Of a stretch of DNA of 64,000 bases, positions 34,960-46,964 are shown one piece after another (position 1 is the first letter of the stretch; every line of letters starts with the position of its first letter). Position numbers and translations under genes: made by a program. The notes beneath the pieces were generated by a model, which saw only the letters and a program-made list of their open reading frames with translations, was not told the origin of the DNA and did not search any database. The DNA is from Vicugna pacos (taxonomy: Eukaryota > Chordata > Mammalia > Artiodactyla > Camelidae), in assembly GCF_048564905.1 (NCBI RefSeq), contig NC_133015.1, forward strand, positions 7,170,501 through 7,234,500, in the 5' to 3' direction.

Positions 34960-35580
34960 CCCCGATGATACCAAGGGTTCATAAGGATAGAGGTCTGGCT
35001 GCCTCTATCACCCCAAAGGTTCTGCCCTTTTTGAAGTCACCTGAGGTCCTCATTTACAGAAGCCAGATCTTTTCTGCCGTTAAGTTACCTGACCGCTCTG
35101 CAGTTCCTTCCCCTTGCCTGTTCTCTGTGTTTTCAAAATCACACTTGGCAGATTCTCCCATCTGTGCGCTTCTTGTCAGTCTCCTGTGCCGACCTTTCTC
35201 CCTCTGGCGCTGATGCTGTGCCACAGGGTGCCGTCCTTGGTCCCCGTCTAGCAAGTCGCTCAGGAACTTCATTCCCGTCCATGACTTCGACTGTTGCATC
35301 CATCTTACCGACTCCCAAATCTTGACTTAGGGGCTATGTTTCCTTGTGAGTTCAACCCTGATTCGTCTCCAGCTCCTTGCTGGACGGCCCCTTCTCAATG
35401 CTCTCTACTTTTGTCAGCTCAATGTGTCTCGAACCAAGCTAATGAATTTTCTGCTCAGAATATTCTGCTACTGCCTCATATGCATTCCCTCCCTACGCCA
35501 CCCTCTCAAATTAGACTCTTCTGTTTACTGTTTCCTTCCCCCAGTCTCCCACGTCTGATTTGTCAAAACTAAGTTTTTCA
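34960..35580 (+). mobile_element. Possible ancient L2-like LINE remnant
   Basis: 'gactcccaaatcttgactta' and the surrounding C/T-rich sequence resemble the L2-like 'gctgatgactcccaaattta' region, with further loosely matching blocks up to about 35570. No reading frame is kept. Confidence 0.3.
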
Positions 35581-36229
35581 TAATACGGCCTCACCTGAGA
35601 TTCCCGTCAAATACTTCAATCAAATGCTCTTTACTGGATTCCTCTGGGACTTTTTAGATGATATTCTTTCTGCTCAGTATTATCAGAGTAATAATACTGA
35701 TCACTTTCTATGACTGTAAAGACATCTTGAATTTACAGGGCTTCTCCTTCCACTGGAAACTGCTCCCAACACCTGGGCTGTGCCTACTGTAACTGTCTGT
35801 AGGTGACATGGTTCTGCCCCCTTGATTAGCTCATGAGATGACATCTGACCCAAGCAGAACAAATGAAATTTCTAGGGAATTGGGCACTTTGAACCCAATT
35901 AGGAATGGGAATAGGACAGAAATGACTGAGAATAGTTTATGTCATGAAGTTATGAAATCAGCACTGAATAAGAAGTCACGTGCTTCTAAGCGAGTGGCTG
36001 GCCCTCAGGCTGAGCTGGGTGTCTGCATGAAATCCCACGAGTCTTCCAGTTTAAGAGGAACAGAGATAGGCCACAGGTAACATGTTCTCATTTCTAATAT
36101 TCCATATATGTTCATATCCCTTAGGCTGTTTATTCCTGTAAATAACTCAACAAAATTTTTTCCTTATAAATATCATTAATATTTAGCATTTGTTGAGCAC
36201 AATGTACCACCAGTTATACTTTTCTCCTA

Positions 36230-36425
36230 TTTTATTACCACTTTTCATTCATGATCATATTTAATTCTCAAAATAACCCCAGGAGAAATTATTACTCTCA
36301 TCTTACTGAGGCACAGAGATGTCATTTAATTAGTCCAGTTTCCCTGCTCAAGATGATACGACTGAATGGTAAAACTTACATAAAGATATGGCTGAGTCTG
36401 TCGTCTGAGCCCACCACCCAGTGGT
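36230..36425 (-). mobile_element. MIR SINE, antisense
   Basis: + strand shows the antisense MIR: 'taattctcaaaataacccc', 'attattactctcatcttac', 'tgaggcacagagatgtcat', then 'tctgagccca'. Confidence 0.55.
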
Positions 36426-36595
36426 CCTCACCCTGGCTGCACATCAGAATCACCTGAGACTCGAGTCTCACCTGAGCGAATCTGTTTTACTAGATCTGGA
36501 GAGTGGCCTGGCCATCTGTATTTAAAAAAATGTCCCAAGTGATTCTTGGGGTAGCCAGAATTGTGAGCCATTTGCTCCACTGTACTGCTTCCCAG
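36425..36595 (+). mobile_element. MER5-type hAT-Charlie DNA transposon remnant
   Basis: 'tcaccctggctgcacatcag', 'aatcacctgagactcgag', 'ctgtatttaaaaaaatgtcc' and 'caagtgattcttggggtagc' follow the palindromic-ended MER5A-like non-autonomous element. Abuts the MIR before it. Confidence 0.6.
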
Positions 36596-36894
36596 AAGTA
36601 ACCCATTTCTTAGAAGTAACCGACTCACCCACCCACACGCTCCCCCAGCTCCACAAACCTCAGAGGGTTTCATGGTGTAATTTGATGTCTTAAAATTGAA
36701 ATGTCACTTTGGGGGTTGGGGGGAGGCATCCTTTTGCCACCAGGTGAACCTGATTTGAAAATTACTGTACCAGTCTTTTTTATTTCCACAAATTAACACT
36801 AGATGGCAAACTACACATAGGAAATGGAGAGCAACCTTCAGAAATCGTATAAAAATTTAAAAATTTTTTAAAAAGAATAATAATAATACTTAGT

Positions 36895-37505
36895 TAATAG
36901 GGTTATTATAAGGAGGAGGGGAGGGTACAGGGCATAACCATTAAAAGAATGACATAGCAATTGAGGATAGGATACAAACTGGGTTAAAATTTGACAACCC
37001 AAAATGGCAGAAAATTCAACTCCCAGTAGACCTTGAGGCCCAAGATAGTGGGAGATTTGACTTCCAGTAGACCTTGATCTTCATTTTACACTCATTGTAA
37101 TACATTAGCACGGAAAGTGGCACTCCCACAGGCACCATGACAGTTCTGAGGGTGACCATAAAAGGTGAAAAAGTGGGCGGTGGCCCCATTCCTGGGACTC
37201 TCCACCCCTTCCCCAAAGTGGTTGGAAGAATCCTCCCACTTATTAGCACATGGAATTACCAAGTCCCTAAAAATTAACAACCCCTCACCTCGTGGTCACA
37301 TTCTCTTTCCTTCTGGGACAGTCCTCACTCTGTCTGTGGAGTGGGCATCTCTGAATGAATCTGCCTTCACTCTACTACTGCTCGCTCTTGAATCCTTTCC
37401 TGCATGAAGCCAGGGACCCTCACTTGACAGGGCACAACCCAGGATCTCGCCTGAGACCTCGGGCAGGGCCCTGCTCATGCTCCCCGTTTTCCTGCAACAG
37501 AACCA
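36895..37505 (+). mobile_element. Solitary ERV LTR fossil (class I-like), copy A
   Basis: Roughly 600-bp LTR. It shares long stretches with the reverse-oriented copy at 42042-42613: 'gaaaattcaactcccag', 'agaccttgaggcccaagat', 'gaccataaaaggt', 'aaaaagtgggc', 'acctcgtgg', and a shared 3' end through 'cactcacttga'-like sequence. No internal viral genes are seen beside it, so it appears to be a solo LTR. Divergence between the two copies suggests tens of millions of years. Family name uncertain. Confidence 0.65.
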
Positions 37506-38685
37506 CCCCCATGATTTTCATAAAGTCTGGGTGACAGCCGAGGTCCCTTGGCTTATGCTAGTCAGGATTCCCCTGCATTCGTTTTGTTGTTGTTGAATAA
37601 CTGTCAGCCTGTAATCACCTCTCTTCATTTTTTTCCTTTTGGTCTGTTTCACTCTAACTTGCATAATAGGAGCAGACGCTGGCAATTCTTCTTTAAAATA
37701 CAAACAGAAAGGGGAAGCTGAGAGAGCTACCCTGCAATCTGCTTCTGCACCTACTCATTTTTCTTGCTGGCTCCAGCCCCGAAAGCTACCGAGTAATTAC
37801 CTGGGCAGTGCTGCACCCCGAGCAAACGTGTGTTCACGCCAGAAGCACTTCGAATGGCAGGACTATTCTTCCAATATTTACCACTCTGCCCTGGGCAGCT
37901 TGGGCCAGAAGGCTACTAATGACTTTCAAACACACAAGGGTTAGTAGATTTGAATGACATCTAATCAGACTGTTAAGGCACTTGGTGAGTGGCCAATACT
38001 GGTATAGGGAGTATAATGATGGAAGAAATAACTAGCATAAAATTAAAAAAAAACACCATGTGAATCCACCCCTTTACAAAGGCATTAGGTCCCACTCACA
38101 CACAGCAGGTTCAGAGCACATGTCATCCTCTCTCCACTCCCAAAGAATTCACGGCTCTTTAAGGAAATCCATTCAGCCCAGCGTGAATGTTGCATTGGCT
38201 TATTCCTGTATCCTCTAGGTGTAAAATTTCGGAGAGGTGGCAAGCGAGAATCTGTTTCAAGATTTTAACTCTTCTAAAGAATGGGATCTTGTTCATTTTA
38301 GACTTGGTTTCCTTCGCTTGCTCTTTAAGAAAATGGAAAGGACAGATAACTCAAGATAATTCAACTGAGCCAACCAGTAAGGGGTTACTTCCCTTTTCTT
38401 TTTGGATGCTCACGGGGGTTGGAGAGTATGTTGGTGAGAAATGCTTTGAAGTTGATTAGTCCCTGAGTCTATCTAATATTGGCTTGTTGATTTCATTATC
38501 ATTAAGCATTTAACCAAGTTATTCTGGAGAACCAACTGCGGCAGGCTATAGGTGCTGGGTTGGGGTTGGGCAAACAGGCATAGCTCAGGGAGCACACATG
38601 TCAGTTGGAGAGGACAGGCAATTAAAAAAAAAATGCCATGATGAGAAGCAAAACAGAGCCACGAGGTTCAGAGTTCCTGCGTGGT
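37506..38685. other. Intergenic, nothing recognised
   Basis: Unique-looking DNA. Open frames at 37639-37944 and 38187-38459 have no recognisable family, splice signals or promoter. Confidence 0.4.
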
Positions 38686-38689
38686 CTGG

Positions 38690-38976
38690 TCAGGGACGCT
38701 CTCTGAGATACGGAGTCCCTCTCTCTATCTGTGTGATCTTGGCAAACTTCTTAGCTTCTCAGTTTCCTCCTAGAGTTTTGGAGAGGATTCAGTTAAAGAA
38801 TAATTGCAAAATCACTAAGTATGTACTCTGGCACATAGGAAAACACATCATCAATGATCATTATCTAATATTATTTTAAGCTCCTCGATGACAGAATTTT
38901 GAATCATTTTTTTTACTCACTGCTCTATCCCCAGTACCTAGAGTTGCATTTGACACATATTTATTGTTGGCTGAAT
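38690..38976 (+). mobile_element. MIR fragment followed by an L2-type tail
   Basis: 'ctgtgtgatcttggcaaact', 'tagcttctcagtttcctcc' and 'tatgtactctggcacatagg' mark a MIR. 'ctctatccccagtacctag' with 'tattgttggctgaatga' at 38920-38976 is an L2-like 3' end. Confidence 0.55.
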
Positions 38977-41394
38977 GACTTTAATGATGAAGAGAATCAT
39001 AATGGGAAAAAATGACAACAGCGGAGATAAAATTAACTACAAAAAGGATCCATTGACTGCTTGATGGAGCCTTAATAAATTGAACATAACGAAACATTGC
39101 TTCTTAGGGAGAAGCTAAGCCAAAAAGCAGAGTTGTTGCTCAGAAATTGGAATAGTAACTAATCCTCAAATGAAGAAATCAAATACTCTTCTTCTCTCTT
39201 TGTCCACTGGAGGGAGTAGATTACTTCCCGCAAGTCAGCCTTTCCCCAAGCACATCTGACCCTGATACCTTTTAAAATGATAAGTTAATGGAACAATTAG
39301 AGCTGATGCCACAGTCTGATTCAAGTAGATAGTTACTAAAAGGGTATCAAGTCAAATCATTTGGTAGCTAAAAAGAAATGATCAAAATCAGACGAAAAAA
39401 ATTAAAGGAAATCATTTCTTATTTCATTAAATGCAAAGAGACCAAAATATTTTATAACAGGATACATATCTGCTCATTTTTTAATCCTTAGGCACCCAAA
39501 TTTTGATGCTCTAAAAATCATTATGGAAATGTCATTACTTGATGGTCTTATAAATCAAAGTTTGCCAATGTTCTGTCTCTCTTTCTTTTTTTTTTCTTGC
39601 ACATTCCCTTGCATGCTTCATGCAGATACTTTGTGAATCATAATATTTTGCTTTTTGTTAAAACTTCTTTCTCTCTCATATTCACAGATGGAGTCTGTAA
39701 ACTAGGAAATAGTCACTGTGAAATCAGTGTTGAACATCTGTTGAGATGGAGCAATAATCTTCTGACGGAGCCTGGTAATCCTCCAGCCCCGGGGTGCTCG
39801 TGGTGAGCGCTGCCTGCACACAAGGTGCAGGTCAAAGTCCCAGGGTCCCTCCTCAGGTGACTGTGCTCTGACTTTCTGGAACTCTCAGATATGACACTGT
39901 TAAACAAAGATTATTGTATTATACTAAAATTATTTTATTACAGAAGATTATTTTATTATACTAAGAACAATTTTAGAAATGCCTTTGGTATTTTATGATA
40001 TATGTTTAAATAGAATGTTGCCTGGAATTTTTTGTGTTGTTTAGAATTTCAGTAACTCAACGTTATAAACAAAAGTCATTCTATGATTCATCCCGAAATT
40101 CTAAGTAGAGAGACTTCATTGGAGTTGGCTCTCTCATCAAGGGGTTTGAGGACTGCAGAGAGAGCAGAAGGCAGCCTGTCTTACAAAGCTTGTAGTTTGA
40201 AGAGAGAATGGAATGTTTTGCTTCCCCAAACCCAAAGAGGTGCAGGTACCAAGACAATCCTCATAAGGCTTGGTGCTGCCTGAGAAATAGAGAATGGATG
40301 TGTTTCCCCTTAATTAGATGTCTGCTTGGGGGCTTACTGAGCTGTCCTGGTCTCCTTAAGCAGGAGGAATTTTATTGGAATGACCTGGCACCCCAGGGAC
40401 TGTCTGGTAAGGTGGGGAGTCAGGGCTGTTTGGGGTTTCTGGGAGATGAGGATGGTGGATTCCATGTGTCCTTGCCTGGAGACTGCTGCAGAGGGGAGAT
40501 GAGATTCGCAGCTATAGAGTTGCCTGGAAACCAAGCAAGGGAAGCAAAGAGGCACAGGCAAAGGAAGGCCACAGGAGTGTGCTAGCTGGAGGCTATCAGC
40601 AGACATGACCCAACTTAAGAGCCAACTATCAATGTCAAGGAAAGCTTCAAAGTCTTGAGTCCAGCTTGCGCAAGGCAGATTGGAGCCATTGTTCATCCCA
40701 AATGACAACGATCCAAGTCAGCAGCTGTAACTGACCAGGGAGGCACTGGCAAACTCTTCGTTAAGTAAGGAGATATTTATTCTTCTCAAGACACTGGAGG
40801 ATCTAGCAAAGAGAAGAGGGAAAAGGAAAAGTTTCATAAAGAGCAAACCACGCCCCCTCTCCCAAAGGAAAACTTCAGAACTGTACAGTCGGATCTTGCC
40901 AACGCGGGGATCATGGGGGAAAACTTTGAATTAAATTTGTGATTTAATTTTTTTTAAATCGACAAAAATGAATCTTGGGAAATGAAACAAGACTTCTGTG
41001 ATAACCAAAATTAACTGGAGGTTATAAAATGTGGCCAGTGATCACAAAGGGTCTCAATACCCACTAAGAAAGGAGAGTTTCAACAATGTCCAGAGGCAGT
41101 TACTAGAAAAAATCAGTATCACTTCACGTTCAAACTCTAGCAATTGTCTTCTTAAGAAATATCAGCCACATATAGTCTAAACAAATTGTAGGGAAAAAAA
41201 AAATAAAAGGAGATGGAGTTACTCCAGTGCAGTAGGACCCTGAGGATGGCGAGCCATGAAGACACATGGTGTCTCATGCACCACTTGCAGGGTCACACTA
41301 TTCCCAGCTATGGTTTATCTTTCTTTCTGAATCTTGAGTATGTATGTGGGGCTTTGTGTGTGTAGATAAATACATTTGTATTAGATAATAATCT
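38977..41394. other. Intergenic, nothing recognised
   Basis: No exon or family identified. About 40130-40730 is GC-richer with overlapping frames on both strands (40208-40585 +, 40334-40708 -) that look random. Confidence 0.4.
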
Positions 41395-41396
41395 GT

Positions 41397-41815
41397 GCTA
41401 GTTTTCTGTGGCCATTGAAGCAAATTATCACCAACTGTGGGACTTAAAACATTAGAATTTGTTTTCTCACAGTTCTGGTGGCCAGAAGTCTGAATCCACG
41501 TCACTGGACCCAAAAAAATTTTTAAGAGGCATGTCATCCCTTGGGAGGCTCTTGGGGGGAACCCGTTCCTGGCCTCTTCCAGTTTCTAGGGGAATCCTGG
41601 GACTTCTGCTGGTGTTCCTCAGCTTGGGGCCACATCACTCTAATCTCTGCCTCTGTCTTCATGTCACCTTCTCCTCTGTGTATGAAAATCTCCCTCTGCC
41701 TCTCTCTTACAAGGACACTTGTGATGACATTTAGCACCCACTCGGATAAGCCAGGAGAGTCTCCCCGTCTCTACATCCTAAATCATGTCGGCAGAGACCT
41801 TTTTTCCTGAATCCT
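41397..41815 (-). mobile_element. MaLR LTR fossil (ERVL-MaLR), antisense
   Basis: + strand follows the antisense of a MaLR LTR: 'tgctagttttctgtggcc', 'cttaaaacattagaatttg', 'tctcacagttctggtggc', 'ttggggccacatcactct', 'aaggacacttgtgatgac', 'gcacccactcggataagcc'. Solitary and old. Confidence 0.75.
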
Positions 41816-41817
41816 GA

Positions 41818-41880
41818 GTGTGTGTGTGTGTGTGTGTGAGTGTGCGTGTGTGTGTGTGTGTGTGTGTGCGTGTGTGTGTA
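41818..41880 (+). repeat. (TG)n microsatellite
   Basis: Interrupted TG dinucleotide tract with a few GAGTG and GCG interruptions. Likely polymorphic. Confidence 0.95.
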
Positions 41881-42041
41881 GGTAAATGTCATCTGCTCTT
41901 CAGTTAGTGTTCAGCTGACTGAGTCTTCCTGAGGATCGAGACCCCCATCTCAGAAGTGGAGAAGGATGGCCCTCCACTGTCACACTGTTGCTGATGACCT
42001 CTAACCGTCCGTGTCCCTCTACGTCCATCGCCCTGTGGTGG

Positions 42042-42613
42042 TGTTGATACAGAAAAAAATGGAGCATGAGAAGATGGCCATGTCCCAGGTCCCAGGCGAG
42101 TCCCTGGAATGTGCCCCATCAAGTGAGTGTCCTTGGCTTTGTGGAGGAAAGAATACATGAGTGAGTCATAGTTGAGTGAAAGTCGACTTATTCAAAGAGA
42201 GGCACGCCCTATAGACTGAGTGCGGCCAGCTCAGAAGGTGAGGGAGTGAGAGGCCACGAGGTGCGGGGTTGTCAGTTTTTATGGGCTCTGTAACTTCATA
42301 TGCTAACAAGTGGGAGGATTAATCCAACTGCTTTGGGGAAGGGGTGGGGATTCCCAGGAATTGGGCCACTGCCCACTTTTTGACCTTTTATGGTCAGCCT
42401 CGGAACTGTCGTGGTGCCCGTGGGGGTGACATTTAGCATGCCAATTCATTACAATGAACATATAATGAAGCTCAAGGTCTACTGGAAGGCAAATCCCCCC
42501 ATCTTGGGCCTCAAGGTCTCCTGGGAGTTGAATTTTCCACCATCTTGCTGCTAATCATTGTGTCATTCCTTTAATGACTGTGCCCTGCTCCCTTCCCTCC
42601 TGTCTCACTATCA
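42042..42613 (-). mobile_element. Solitary ERV LTR fossil (class I-like), copy B, antisense
   Basis: 572-bp LTR in reverse orientation, starting TG (complement of 42612-42613) and ending CA (complement of 42042-42043). Same family as 36895-37505, in the opposite direction. On its own strand it reads 'aattcaactcccaggagacc', 'ttgtaatgaattggcatgc', 'gaccataaaaggtcaaaaag', 'cactttttgac'-complement and a 3' part with 'acactcacttgatggggcac'. No coding region is attached. Apparently a solo LTR. Confidence 0.75.
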
Positions 42614-44429
42614 CTTGTGCGGTGACCTTGAAGTCACAACTCACTGCTTACTCGAATCAGCAACCAAGTTTCTTCAATTCTCAGTTGTGGGAACCCCAAC
42701 GTACACAGCAGCACAGAGCCCAGTCCCACGGGTCCCTTCATGGTGTGAGTGCTGTCTCTGAGTGCTGGACCCTTGACCCCTGAGGCGCACTGGTGCCAGA
42801 AAGTCTGCTGTGATGGGACTTCAGGAGCCCCCGCCCCTGAAGCTGACACGCTTCTCTGGTAAACAATCCCTCTTATCTCAGACACAGGGATGGTTGCTAT
42901 CAGGCAGCTGGTTCACTGGCCTCAACCGGAGAGCAGCTGCTCATCTGTCAGGCCCTGGGAAAATGACTGAACTGGTTAAGCCTGCAAAGTCAATAGTCAG
43001 GCCCTCCGTAGCTCGCCCTTGGAATTATTACAGTGGCTGAAGACTCAGCCCCCCGTGGTAGGTAACTGTGGAGTGAGTTCAGTCATAAACATTCTAGGCG
43101 TTAAGGAAGAAAAGGGCCGGCCCACACCAACACTTTTCCCTGGTGAGCTTGGACTCACCCTGCTTCTGAAGCTCCCGGGTGAGAGTGGATCTGACTAAAA
43201 CTTTGACACTGAATTCACAGACTCTGCTGCTGCAGGTCTTCATTCCTTCACCCCCTTCCCTTGTGGGCTTACATTCCAGCAAAGTTTCACTGTCCTTGTA
43301 GACGTGAAATCTGCTACTGAACAGATCCAGTCTGGCTGCTCACCGCTCAGCACATCAACACTCTGGAGAGGGACGTGTTGGCAGAAGGGACAGTCGCTCC
43401 TAAGCAGAATGCTGGCAGTCTGGGAAGCGGGTGGACTCAGTTTCCCCCTAAACCGTCTCTGAAGATTCTGCCCCCCCCTCCATGAAGGTTTTAAAGGGAA
43501 AAGGGGAAGTAATCTCAGAACAGGAAGTCAGAGCTGTTGCCAGCCCCACTGCTGCATGCAATCCTGTCCTGCGGGCTTGTCAACTTCTTGTGATTTGTAC
43601 TTAGATCCTATCTTGTTCACACAGTTAGTTCGTGAGAGTACTCAGGGGGAAGCTAGGGAAGAAATCTGGTCATCTGTTAGATACTTTTTTTTTCACGTTA
43701 ATTATTAATTCTCCATTTCTACTTTGATCTAGGAAAGAACCAACCTGTTGGGCAAAGTATCATGTGATCTAAAGATCTGAAAGGTGTGCTTGGGCCAGAG
43801 ATGCCTGAGTTAAGTTTAGTTACTATATAGTTTGGCTAAAGTGAGAAGACAGAAGGGGTTTCCTGCAAAGAGCTGCTTACAACAGTATGATGTAATGTGC
43901 AGTTGTGACAAAGATGAAGAAATATACATTTTATAATGAAAAAAACTACAAAGTGGCCATATTGGATCTGAGTAATCCTTGGGTGACGTACTTCTTAGGG
44001 AGGATTTGGGGCCAGCACACTGATGTTTTTGCCGACTTGTTTACATGGTTCCTAGTTTATTCCCTTAGCCCAACCCAACCCCATTTACTTTGCGACTTGG
44101 TGTGGTTAGGGAGCTTGGGCCTTGCGTGGAAGTGAAGTTACATGCCCTCGTCCAACCTGCTGTAGACAGTAATCTCTAACTCTAGAAATGTCACCAACTC
44201 TTTTTTGTTTAGTTCCCCTGGGAATATATATGATACAGTAAATTAAAGACAAGGATCTCCTGAAAGGGAAAACAATCATGGCTACAGGAAGGGCTTAGAA
44301 TCCCTTGAGAGAAAAGAGTAAAATGAATGTATGATTGCTTTAATTTTACATAGACGTCATAGTAATCGTAGGCATAAAGGTTGAGTAATGAAATTATTGT
44401 GAGACAAAACAGGAAACGATCGATGACAT
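42614..44429. other. Intergenic, nothing recognised
   Basis: Moderately GC-rich at 42700-43560 with no recognisable coding or repeat signature. Open frames are short and overlap on both strands. Confidence 0.4.
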
Positions 44430-44862
44430 GGTGATGCATGGGTTGGTAAAAGTACTTACCAGAGATGAAGTATGGGAGTAGAGAAAGAGTTTATTGGGGT
44501 ACACTGTCACAGACAACAGTGGGACACACAGACCAGAGGTGCCTGTGTGAGGACCGAGGGCCGATTGTGGCGGTCTTTTATAAGACTGGGTCACAAGGTG
44601 CCTGATCGGCTTGTGCACAAGGCTCTGATTGGTTGCAGGTGAGGTAAGAGGTTGAGGGTCCATGGAGGGCGGTGGGGTTTATTCCTCTGATAAGGTGGGC
44701 TGAAACAAGCCAGCCTACGCTATTGTGAGATTAGGCCCTACCTAGGGCTATTAGTTTGTTAGGGGAAATGCGCCCAGTAGAGAATGTACTTTATCCAGTG
44801 AGGGACCCCAGGCAGACATCTGAGAGCCCGGGAGTAGGGTCTGAAGCAGGTCAGTTGGCTCC
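44430..44862 (-). mobile_element. Solitary ERV LTR fossil, different family, antisense
   Basis: On the minus strand it begins 'tgtggagccaactgacctgc', has a TATA-like 'ttataaaagaccgcc' and a polyadenylation-like 'ccaataaactctttctct', the spacing and order of an LTR U3-R-U5. It ends near 'accaacccatgca'. About 430 bp, no attached internal region. Family unknown; distinct from the pair at 36.9 and 42.0 kb. Confidence 0.65.
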
Positions 44863-44879
44863 ACAGAAATCATAATATG

Positions 44880-45000
44880 TATTTTTTAAAATATTAAAAA
44901 TTAACATTAAAATATCAATTAATAAAAATTAATATTAATTAATAAAATTAATATTAGAATGTTTATTTTATTTTTAAAATAATAAAAACATTACACTTTC
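44880..45000. repeat. AT-rich low-complexity (TTAATA)-like tract
   Basis: Nearly pure A/T with repeating 'aaaattaatatt' phrases next to the LTR boundary. Confidence 0.8.
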
Positions 45001-45720
45001 ACTGCAAAGGTAAGGATAATACATATGAGGAAAAACACATGGAAAATTTTTGATGTCTCAAATTAATATTCAGAAACCCAGATGAATTGAGTCTCATTCT
45101 ACTTACCTTATAAACAAATAATAAATGTATAATAGTGTTAAGAGATTTTTTTTTTTAATATTCTACTCTGGAGACATCTGGTTGAAACCCCAGAGCAGCC
45201 GGAGCAGGTGAGGCAGGGCGTGCGTGGTGACAATGGATTTGCTGCATAACACTTGGGTCTAAGAAATGTCACATTCTCTTATTCAAAATCAAATCAAATC
45301 TGGTTGTAAGCTTTATATCCCCAACTCAGTCAGATGTGGGGGAATTCCTTCCATTTTCTGAGGGTGAAGAAGGGAGTGTTTCCACAGCTAATGACGTCGG
45401 GGATGGACACTTCTGACCACAGTTACAGTCCTCCTTGTCCGAGCCCTGCGGGGGCAGCCGTGGCCCCTCCACGCTGAGCGGAGGTGGAAGAGCCTGGCCG
45501 AGTCCGCTCTGCCTCCAAGCCTGCTCTCCTCTCCAGCCTTCGTGCCCTTGTGGGCGCCCCCATGAGAGGTCAGCCTTTCTACTCAGCAGGAAGCTCTGGG
45601 CTTCCGCTGCTCCTAAGAGCCAGCCCCTTCATCTCTCTCCGCCCATCAACCTCCTCCTGCCCTGCTTTTAGGGGTTCACTCTAGGGCATCTTCCAGGCCA
45701 GGCTGTTAAGCACAAAGTGC
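45001..45720. other. Intergenic, nothing recognised
   Basis: 45420-45680 is GC-rich with Pro/Ser-rich frames that look compositional. No splice or promoter context. Confidence 0.4.
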
Positions 45721-45721
45721 T

Positions 45722-45858
45722 CTTGCAAATATATTCTCCTTTTCAGTAGGTTGCCTTTTTGTCTTATTGGTGGTTTCCTTCACTGCATTTGACTGCTGTA
45801 TACCTGAAGCTAATACAATATTGTAAGTCAACTATATTTCATTAAAATAAAAAAAGAC
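45722..45858 (+). mobile_element. Short L1 3' fragment, apparently 5'-inverted
   Basis: 45725-45790 reads as antisense L1 ORF2 ('agtaggttgcctttttgtct', 'ggtggtttccttcactgca'). It passes directly into the sense L1 3' end ('ctgtatacctgaagctaata', 'caatattgtaagtcaactat') and an A-rich tail at about 45858. This is the arrangement left by twin priming. I could not find convincing target-site duplications, so two separate insertions remain possible. Confidence 0.6.
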
Positions 45859-45861
45859 CTT

Positions 45862-45985
45862 AGGGAGGATAGATCTCAAGTGGTAGAATGTATGCTTAGC
45901 ATGCACAAAGTCCTGGGTTCAATCTCCAGTACCCCTTCTAAAAATAAATCAGTAAACCTAATTACCTCTCCCCCGACAAAAGAAA
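45862..45985 (+). mobile_element. Camelid tRNA-derived SINE
   Basis: 'agggaggatagatctcaagt' head with degenerate A box, 'gtcctgggttcaatctcc' with B box, then 'cagtaaacctaattacctc' tail. Sits directly behind the A-rich tail of the L1 fragment, a preferred insertion context. Confidence 0.9.
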
Positions 45986-46960
45986 GACATCTTATTTCTC
46001 CCCAACAACAGAAGCCTCCAAGATGAAACTGCTTGGATAAAATGTTAAAGAAGAGAGAGAGAGAAAAAAATCTCACTCTGTCCTGAATCTTAACACAATA
46101 GGAAGAATAAGATAGAATTTGACATCTCTGTTAACTATTTTCTGATGTATTTGACTAAAGCCCTTTGCCTCACTGTATAGCTTTTCTTCAAGCCAGACTC
46201 AGAAATGTAGGCAGAAAGTCCTGTTTCGAGGAGCCAGATGGGCAGGATAAGCACCATGAGCTGGACTTGGGCCCAGAGTGCATCTGAATGGACTTGAGAG
46301 AACCTTGCTTTCTCGAGACAATGAAACCCTCCAGGGGTCTAGACTGGGACCAGGATCTGGATTCTCACTGGCAAAGTATGTGCCCCTATGGAATGTGCCC
46401 TAAAGCAACCAAGGAAGTTTCGATTCTGGTCCCTCTTACCTTTGTGGTGTTAAGTCTACATTTTAGCCAACATTACATGTATGTCTACTCTGTATAGAAA
46501 ACAATGAGGGAGTCCTTGAGTAGATCACTGCCCTCTGAATCAAAGGAACTGGTTTATTTAACAGACTCATTTTGTTGATAATATTTTCAAAGCAGAGATT
46601 TTAAGTTTGAATCAAAAGTCATCCATATTAGTTAATGCTCAGAAATCACTATGAATTTAAAAAGTAAGCTAGAGATTATCTAAGGATATGTAACTGTGTT
46701 AGTTTCCATTTCAAGCATTAATACATTGAACTAAACTGGTAGCACCAAATTCCGGTTCTTAAATTTTCCTTAAAAAATTAAGCATATTTGTAATCAGAAT
46801 CTGAAAATTTGCAAATGTATTAATTCTGAGAATTAGGACTTAATTCTCAGACTAACTTGAGGATCACTGGGAATTTGGGCCAATAAAACTACGCTGGGGT
46901 ATGTTTATTTAAAAAAATTGTTTTTTCAAGATATGAAAAAATTTCTTATTTTTTCTTTTC
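45986..46960. other. Intergenic, nothing recognised
   Basis: AT-rich DNA without identifiable genes or repeats. Confidence 0.4.
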
Positions 46961-46964
46961 TTCC

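Noticed and set aside
36895-42613. Idea that the two related LTRs bound one provirus
   Set aside because: They are in opposite orientations, and the DNA between shows no retroviral gene sequence that I can recognise.
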